DNA from: Micromonospora citrea
GTDB taxonomy: Bacteria > Actinomycetota > Actinomycetes > Mycobacteriales > Micromonosporaceae
Direction: 5' to 3'
NCBI RefSeq assembly: GCF_900090315.1
Contig: NZ_FMHZ01000002.1
Coordinates: 5,364,501-5,428,500 of the forward strand
DNA: 64,000 nucleotides
The translations under genes and the position numbers were made by a program. A model generated the notes under the pieces. That model did no database searches. It saw nothing but the letters and a program-made list of their open reading frames with translations, and was not told the origin of the DNA. Below, piece by piece: positions 58,936 to 64,000 of the stretch. The first letter of the stretch is position 1, and each line of letters begins with the position of its first letter.

Positions 58936-60042
58936 ATGGGGGAGCTGCGCGGCACGCACGTGCCGGTACTGCTCGAGCGGTGTCTCGAGTTGCTGGCCCC
59001 CGCGCTGGACCGGGGCGGGCGGACGGTCCATGTCGACGCGACGCTGGGCCTGGCCGGGCACGCCGAGGCGGTGCTGGAGGCGCACCCGGAGACGGTGCTC
59101 ATCGGGCTGGACCGGGACACCGAGGCGCTCGCGCACGCGCGCGCCCGGCTGGCCCGTTTCGCCGACCGGATCCACCTGGAGCACGCCGTCTACGACGAGC
59201 TGCCCGAGGTGCTCGACCGGCTCGGCTATCCGGGCATCGACGGGATCCTGTTCGACCTGGGGGTCTCGTCGCTGCAGCTCGACGCACCCGACCGCGGGTT
59301 CGCGTACGCGCAGGACGCCCCGCTGGACATGCGGATGGACCAGACCCGGGGGGTGACCGCCGAGGAGGTGGTCAACACCTACGCCCACCCGGACCTGGCC
59401 CGGGTGCTGCGGGTCTACGGCGAGGAGAAGTTCGCCGGCCGGATCGCCTCGGCGATCATCCGGGAGCGCGAGCGGGCCCGGATCACCTCGTCGGCGCGGC
59501 TGGCGGAGCTGGTCCGGGAGTCGATTCCGGCGCCAGCCAGACGAACCGGGGGACACCCGGCAAAGAGAACGTTTCAGGCTTTACGGATCGAGGTAAACAG
59601 GGAACTGGCAGCGCTGGAGACGGCGCTGCCGGCCGCGCTCGACAAGCTCAACGTGGGCGGCCGCATGGTGGTCCTGTCCTACCACTCGCTGGAGGACCGG
59701 CTCACCAAGGCGGCGCTCGCCGACCGGGTCCGCAGCAAGGGCCCGGTCGACCTCCCGGTCGAACTGCCCGGGTCGGGTCCGACGTTCCGGCTGCTCAGCC
59801 GGGGCGCCGAACTGCCCGGGGAGAGGGAGGTCGCCGCGAATCCGCGGGCCGCCTCCGTGCGGCTGCGGGCGGCGGAGCGGCTCGACCCGGACGCGGCCCA
59901 GCAGGGGCGTACCGACCGCGAACGGTACCGCCGGCGGGTCAAGGCGATGCACCAACCGGGGGCGGGGCCCACCGGATCCGCGACGGATCCGACGGGCCCC
60001 GGGGGACGGGACAGGGACGGACGAAGAGGGGGAGGGACATGA
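58936..60042 (+). CDS. rsmH: 16S rRNA (cytosine1402-N4)-methyltransferase
   Basis: The 368-residue enzyme methylates 16S rRNA C1402. Motifs: [28 protein letters not shown] (SAM site; usually GGHS), [12 protein letters not shown] and [10 protein letters not shown]. The ATG at 58936 has GGGGG before it and is preferred to the GTG at 58924. It ends with a low-complexity tail and overlaps ftsL as ATGA. Confidence 0.93.
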   Translation: MGELRGTHVPVLLERCLELLAPALDRGGRTVHVDATLGLAGHAEAVLEAHPETVLIGLDRDTEALAHARARLARFADRIHLEHAVYDELPEVLDRLGYPGIDGILFDLGVSSLQLDAPDRGFAYAQDAPLDMRMDQTRGVTAEEVVNTYAHPDLARVLRVYGEEKFAGRIASAIIRERERARITSSARLAELVRESIPAPARRTGGHPAKRTFQALRIEVNRELAALETALPAALDKLNVGGRMVVLSYHSLEDRLTKAALADRVRSKGPVDLPVELPGSGPTFRLLSRGAELPGEREVAANPRAASVRLRAAERLDPDAAQQGRTDRERYRRRVKAMHQPGAGPTGSATDPTGPGGRDRDGRRGGGT

Positions 60043-60644
60043 CTATTGACAAGCGCGACCGCCGGGACGTGACCGGCGGCGGGCAGCGCGCACCGCGGTC
60101 GGGGGGCCGGATCGCGGCGGAGCGGGCCACGCGCACCGGTGCCGGCACGCCTCGGGCGGACCGGACGAGCCGGCTGGGGGAGACTCGCGCCCGGGGGGCG
60201 CGCGAGTTCCCGACGCAGGGCAACGCCGCGCTGCGGCCGGCCGAGCGGGATGGTTCCGCCGCCGCCCGCCCGCCCCGGCTGCGGGTGGCGCCGCCGCCGC
60301 CGGTGAAGGTGCCGCGCGCGCCGTTCGCGGCGCTGGTGCTGGTGCTGGTGGTCGGCGGGGTGCTCGGGATCCTGGTGGTCAACACCAAGATCAATGAGAA
60401 CGCGTTCCGGCTGGAGAAGCTCCAGGAGCAGCAGGCCAAGCTCGACCTGGAGCAGCAGCAGCTCAACAAGCAGATCGCCGACGCGGAGGCCCCGGGCAAC
60501 CTGGAGGCACAGGCCCGCAAGCTCGGCCTGGTGGAGGCCGGCGAGCCGGCGTACATCCGGCTGCCCGACGGCAAGGTGATCGGCGTGCCGCAGCCGGCCG
60601 ACGGCCAGCCGTCGATCACCAGCCAGCAGGGCGCGGGAGGCTGA
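60039..60644 (+). CDS. ftsL: FtsL-like bitopic division protein
   Basis: The 201-residue protein has a long basic N-terminus (about 95 residues), one helix ([19 protein letters not shown]) and a coiled coil ([20 protein letters not shown]). That and its place between rsmH and ftsI identify FtsL, which links FtsB/FtsQ and activates FtsI/FtsW. GGAGGG precedes the ATG. Confidence 0.82.
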   Translation: MTIDKRDRRDVTGGGQRAPRSGGRIAAERATRTGAGTPRADRTSRLGETRARGAREFPTQGNAALRPAERDGSAAARPPRLRVAPPPPVKVPRAPFAALVLVLVVGGVLGILVVNTKINENAFRLEKLQEQQAKLDLEQQQLNKQIADAEAPGNLEAQARKLGLVEAGEPAYIRLPDGKVIGVPQPADGQPSITSQQGAGG

Positions 60645-60649
60645 CGACC

Positions 60650-62860
60650 GTGCCACCGAGATCGGAGGAACCGCGCCGGGACGCCACGGGCTCCCGGCGC
60701 GGTTCGTCCCGTGACGTCGGTGCCCGGGGCGCCGCGCGTCGCTCCGGCGAACCGGGGGCCGGTGGCATCTCCGACGCCCGGGCGTACACCCCGCGCGGGC
60801 GCACCGTCCGCGAGCAGCGCACCGGCGGCCGGACCGACCGCGACGACGACGCCGGCCGCACCGAGCAGCGCCGGACCCCCCGCAGCACCCGCTCGGGCGA
60901 CCCCTTCCGGCCCGCCCTCCAGGTGCTCGACGGCGGGCGCGCGGGCGCCGGCCGCACCGGCCGGCGGGAGCCCGCGGGCCGCTCCGGCGTCGTCCGCACC
61001 GTCACGCCCCGCGCCCCGCGCGAACCCCGCCACGACGACGAGCCGCCGGCGCCCCGCCGCCGCGCGCCGCGCCGCCCGGACCGCCCGGCCGCCCGACGAC
61101 CGTCCCGCAAGCCGCCGAAGCCGCCCCGGCTGGCCGACCCCCGCCGCCGGCTGCGGCTGGGCACCGTGCTGACGCTGGCGCTGTTCGCCGTCATCGGCAT
61201 CCGGCTCGTCGTCCTCCAGGCCGTGGACGCCCCGGCGTACGCCGGCGGCGGCGTCGCCGACCGGCTGCGCACCGTGACCCTGCCGGCGGCGCGGGGGGCG
61301 ATCTACGACCGGGACGGCGCCCCACTGGCGCACAGCGTCGAGGCGCGCTACGTCTACGCCGACCCGACCCAGGTCAAGGACATCCCGGGCACCGCGAAGG
61401 CGCTCTCGCCGCTGCTCGGCATTCCGGCCTCCGAGCTGGCCGGGAGCATGAAGCCGCGCAAGCGGGTCAACGGGGTCGACTCACAGTTCGAGTACCTGGC
61501 CCGGGGGGTGGACATCGACCGGGCCCGGCAGATCACCGCGCTGGAGCTGCCCGGCATCTACACCCACCGCGACGAGCGGCGCGAGGTGCCCGGCGGTGAC
61601 CTCGCCGCCAACCTGCTCGGCTTCACCAGCCAGGACATGGTCGGCCTGGAAGGGCTGGAGGCCCGCTACGACGACGTGCTGCGGGGCGAGGACGGCAAGC
61701 GGGTCTACGAGGTCGGCCTCGGCGACCTGGCCGCCCCGATCCCCGGCGGCTACAGCGAGACGACGAAGGCCAAGCCGGGCAGCTCCCTGCGGCTCACCAT
61801 CGACCGCGACCTCCAGTTCATGACGCAGCGGATGCTGGCCCGGCACATGGCGAGCAGCAAGGGCAGCACCGGCGCGGCCGTGGTCCTGGAGGTCGGCACC
61901 GGCGAGGTGCTGGCCCAGGCCAGCCACCCCACCTACAACGCGGCCAAGCCCGTGCCGAGCGACCCGACCGACCGGGAGGACGCGGCCACCAGCTTCGTCG
62001 TCGACCCCGGCTCGGTGCACAAGGCGATCACCTTCGGCGCCGCCCTGCAGGAGCGGGTGATCACCCCGGACACCACGCTGCCGATCGCCAACGCGATCCG
62101 CAAGGGCGACACCTGGTTCGCCGACACCCACCCGGCCGAGGGCCGCCGGATGAGCCTGCCCGGCATGATGGCGTACTCCTCGAACGTGGGCACCATCGAG
62201 ATCGCCGACAAGCTGGGCCCGGAACGGCTGATCGACTACCAGAAGCGGTTCGGCCTCGGCGAGCCGACCGGGGTCGGCATGCCCGGCGAGGCCAGCGGGC
62301 GGTTGCTGCCGGCCGACGAGTGGAGCGGGTCGTCGGCCGGGTCGGTGCCGATCGGGCACAGCGTCGACGCCACGCCGCTGCAGATGGCCGCCGCGTACGC
62401 GGCGATCGCCAACGACGGCACGTACGTGCAGCCGCGGCTGGTCAGGGAGGTGATCGGGCCGGACGGGAAGCGCAGGCCGACCGACCCGCCCGTCACCCGG
62501 TCGGTGCTCAGCCCCGACAACGCCGCCGCCCTGCGGCACATCCTGGAGGCGGTCACCACCGTCGAGGGCGCCACCGGCCGGGCCGCGGCGCTGCCCGAGT
62601 GGCGGGTCGCCGGCAAGACCGGCACCGGCTGGCGGCTGGTCGACGGGCGCAAGCAGCCCGGCGAGGTGGCCTCCTTCATCGGCATGGCCCCGGCCGAGAA
62701 TCCCCGCTACGTGATCGCGGTCTTCGCGCACACCCCCGCCGGCGGGGGCGGCGACATCGCGGCCCCCGCGTTCCGGGACATGATGCAGTTCACGCTACGT
62801 CACTACGGGGTGCCGCCGAGTGGGGAGAAGGCCCCGAAGTTCACGGTCTATCCGCGCTGA
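60650..62860 (+). CDS. ftsI: Septal class B penicillin-binding protein FtsI (PBP3)
   Basis: The 736-residue transpeptidase has a very basic N-terminal tail (about 160 residues), one helix (LGTVLTLALFAVIGIRLVVL), the PBP dimer domain and the catalytic triad motifs: SxxK as DPGSVHKAIT, SxN as YSSNVGT, and KTG as AGKTGTGW. It cross-links septal peptidoglycan. GTG start, 5 bp after ftsL. Confidence 0.95.
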   Translation: MPPRSEEPRRDATGSRRGSSRDVGARGAARRSGEPGAGGISDARAYTPRGRTVREQRTGGRTDRDDDAGRTEQRRTPRSTRSGDPFRPALQVLDGGRAGAGRTGRREPAGRSGVVRTVTPRAPREPRHDDEPPAPRRRAPRRPDRPAARRPSRKPPKPPRLADPRRRLRLGTVLTLALFAVIGIRLVVLQAVDAPAYAGGGVADRLRTVTLPAARGAIYDRDGAPLAHSVEARYVYADPTQVKDIPGTAKALSPLLGIPASELAGSMKPRKRVNGVDSQFEYLARGVDIDRARQITALELPGIYTHRDERREVPGGDLAANLLGFTSQDMVGLEGLEARYDDVLRGEDGKRVYEVGLGDLAAPIPGGYSETTKAKPGSSLRLTIDRDLQFMTQRMLARHMASSKGSTGAAVVLEVGTGEVLAQASHPTYNAAKPVPSDPTDREDAATSFVVDPGSVHKAITFGAALQERVITPDTTLPIANAIRKGDTWFADTHPAEGRRMSLPGMMAYSSNVGTIEIADKLGPERLIDYQKRFGLGEPTGVGMPGEASGRLLPADEWSGSSAGSVPIGHSVDATPLQMAAAYAAIANDGTYVQPRLVREVIGPDGKRRPTDPPVTRSVLSPDNAAALRHILEAVTTVEGATGRAAALPEWRVAGKTGTGWRLVDGRKQPGEVASFIGMAPAENPRYVIAVFAHTPAGGGGDIAAPAFRDMMQFTLRHYGVPPSGEKAPKFTVYPR

Positions 62861-62951
62861 GCGGTCACGCCGGGACATCATCGGTGAGTGCGGACGAACC
62901 ACCGGGGCGGCTGTGCGGCCGGAACCGGACGACCGGGTAGGGTCTGACGCC

Positions 62952-64000
62952 GTGCCCGGCAATCCTCGTCCCCGTACCGTGATCGGTGTCCGGCTCGGCG
63001 ACCTCGCCGCCCGGCTCGCCGTCGAACCCCCGGAGGGGGCCGCCGAGCTGGTGGTGACCGGGGTGACCCACGCCAGCCAGGAGGTCCGCCCCGGCGACCT
63101 GTACGCGGCCCTGCCCGGTGCCCGCCGGCACGGCGCGGAGTTCGCCGCCGGCGCGGCGGCGGCCGGCGCGGTCGCCGTGCTGACCGACCCGGCGGGCGCT
63201 CCGGCCGCGACCGCGGCGGGCCTGCCGGCGCTGGTGGTCGCCGACCCCCGCGCGGTGCTGGGCGACCTCGCCTCGGCCGTCTACGGCGACCCGACCGAGG
63301 GGCTGACGGTGATCGGGGTGACCGGCACGGCCGGCAAGACCTCCACCGCCTACCTGGTCGAGTCCGGCCTGCGCGCCGCCGGCCACACCACCGGCCTGAT
63401 CGGCACCGTGGAGACCCGCCTGGGCGACCTGGTGGTCGACAGCGTGCGCACCACGCCCGAGGCCACCGACCTGCACGCCATGCTGGCCGCCGCCCGCGAG
63501 CGCGGCGTCACCGCCCTGGTCATGGAGGTCTCCAGCCACGCCCTGGCGATGGGCCGGGTCGGGGGGGTCCGGTTCACGGTCGGCGGCTACACCAACTTCG
63601 GCTCCGACCACCTGGACTTCCACGCCGACTCGGCGGACTACTTCGCCGCCAAGGCGCAGCTGTTCGACGGCCGCTGCGCGGTGGAGGTGCTCAACCACGA
63701 CGACCCGGCGCTGAAGCCGCTGTACAAGCCGGCGACCGTCACCTACTCGGCGGCCGGCGACCCGGGCGCCACCTGGTGGGCCGACCAGGTCGGCGGCGAG
63801 GGGTACGCGCAGCGCTTCACGGTGCACGGCCCGGACGGGCTGGCACTGCCGGCCGGGGTGGCGCTGCCGGGGCGGCACAACGTCGCCAACGCCCTGCTGG
63901 CCATCGCCGTGCTGGTCGCCGCCGGGGTGGACCCGAGGACCGCCGCCGCCGGCGTGGCCGCCTGCGGCGGCGTGCCCGGGCGGCTGGAGCTGGTGGCCGC
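62952..64000 (+). CDS. murE: UDP-MurNAc-tripeptide synthetase (MurE), 5' part
   Basis: The gene runs off the right edge after about 350 codons. It has the Mur ligase P-loop VIGVTGTAGKTSTAYLVE, TTPEATDLHAML, VMEVSSHALAMGRVGG, YTNFGSDHLDFH and GRHNVANALLA. MurE adds the third residue (usually meso-diaminopimelate in actinobacteria) to the peptidoglycan stem. The GTG at 62952 has TAGGGT 8 nt upstream, so murE can have its own leaderless transcript besides the ftsI read-through. Confidence 0.93.
   Translation, partial: MPGNPRPRTVIGVRLGDLAARLAVEPPEGAAELVVTGVTHASQEVRPGDLYAALPGARRHGAEFAAGAAAAGAVAVLTDPAGAPAATAAGLPALVVADPRAVLGDLASAVYGDPTEGLTVIGVTGTAGKTSTAYLVESGLRAAGHTTGLIGTVETRLGDLVVDSVRTTPEATDLHAMLAAARERGVTALVMEVSSHALAMGRVGGVRFTVGGYTNFGSDHLDFHADSADYFAAKAQLFDGRCAVEVLNHDDPALKPLYKPATVTYSAAGDPGATWWADQVGGEGYAQRFTVHGPDGLALPAGVALPGRHNVANALLAIAVLVAAGVDPRTAAAGVAACGGVPGRLELVA

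Overview
The window is high-GC actinobacterial DNA, most like Micromonosporaceae (Micromonospora or a close relative). Supporting signs are the dcw start mraZ-rsmH-ftsL-ftsI-murE, the MurT/GatD pair, the aroG-pknL-Rv2175c-idsA-metF neighbourhood shared with mycobacteria, the imuA'-imuB-dnaE2 mutasome, the MoxR-DUF58-transglutaminase triad, and many genes starting 6-8 nt after a TANNNT -10 element (leaderless transcripts). No tRNA, rRNA, intact transposase or CRISPR array was seen.

Layout. 1-436: the end of a ferredoxin-reductase-like gene and a small DivIVA-type protein. 518-4411: an accessory island with lower GC by eye. It holds a tightly coupled three-gene cassette (four-helix membrane protein, divergent isoprenoid-synthase-fold protein, Nudix hydrolase) and a wrecked McrBC restriction system. 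The wreck is fused to a second, about 96% identical copy of the 3' end of namZ, and a small secreted protein gene lies between the two copies. 4411-10425: cell-wall and secreted functions (NamZ muramidase, GH18 chitinase), an F420/NADP-type reductase, a peroxidase and a lipoprotein. 10513-20804: aroG, ltaE, nfo, pknL, an Rv2175c-like DNA-binding gene, idsA, an XRE regulator and metF.

20848-28414: a CDP-alcohol phosphatidyltransferase, then a leftward run of six genes, most overlapping by 4 bp (YbaK-like, CrtA-like monooxygenase, GNAT, CruF, CruG-like glycosyltransferase, CrtD/CrtI-type desaturase), which looks like a late carotenoid operon, then an EamA transporter. 28415-35362: an SOS locus. 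Tandem LexA boxes precede a roughly 300-nt leader with three perfect hairpins, a HEPN protein gene, an 18-bp stem, then imuA', imuB and dnaE2. 35460-41692: a small protein, a methyltransferase, a phosphodiesterase-like protein, a divergent tetR/MFS pair, dinB and a DUF3040 protein.

42146-46986: the MoxR/DUF58/transglutaminase operon. 47292-50385: leuS behind a leader peptide with three consecutive leucine codons (two of them rare CTT) and a classical terminator, so probably attenuated by leucine supply. 50499-55304: an ABC exporter, a two-component system and an APH-type kinase. 55312-57960: a TVP38 membrane protein with gatD and murT (lipid II amidation). 58192-64000: MraZ boxes and the start of the dcw cluster, running off the right edge inside murE.

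The strongest leads are the membrane/isoprenoid-synthase-like/Nudix cassette beside the dead restriction system, the structured SOS leader with its HEPN gene, and the leuS attenuator.
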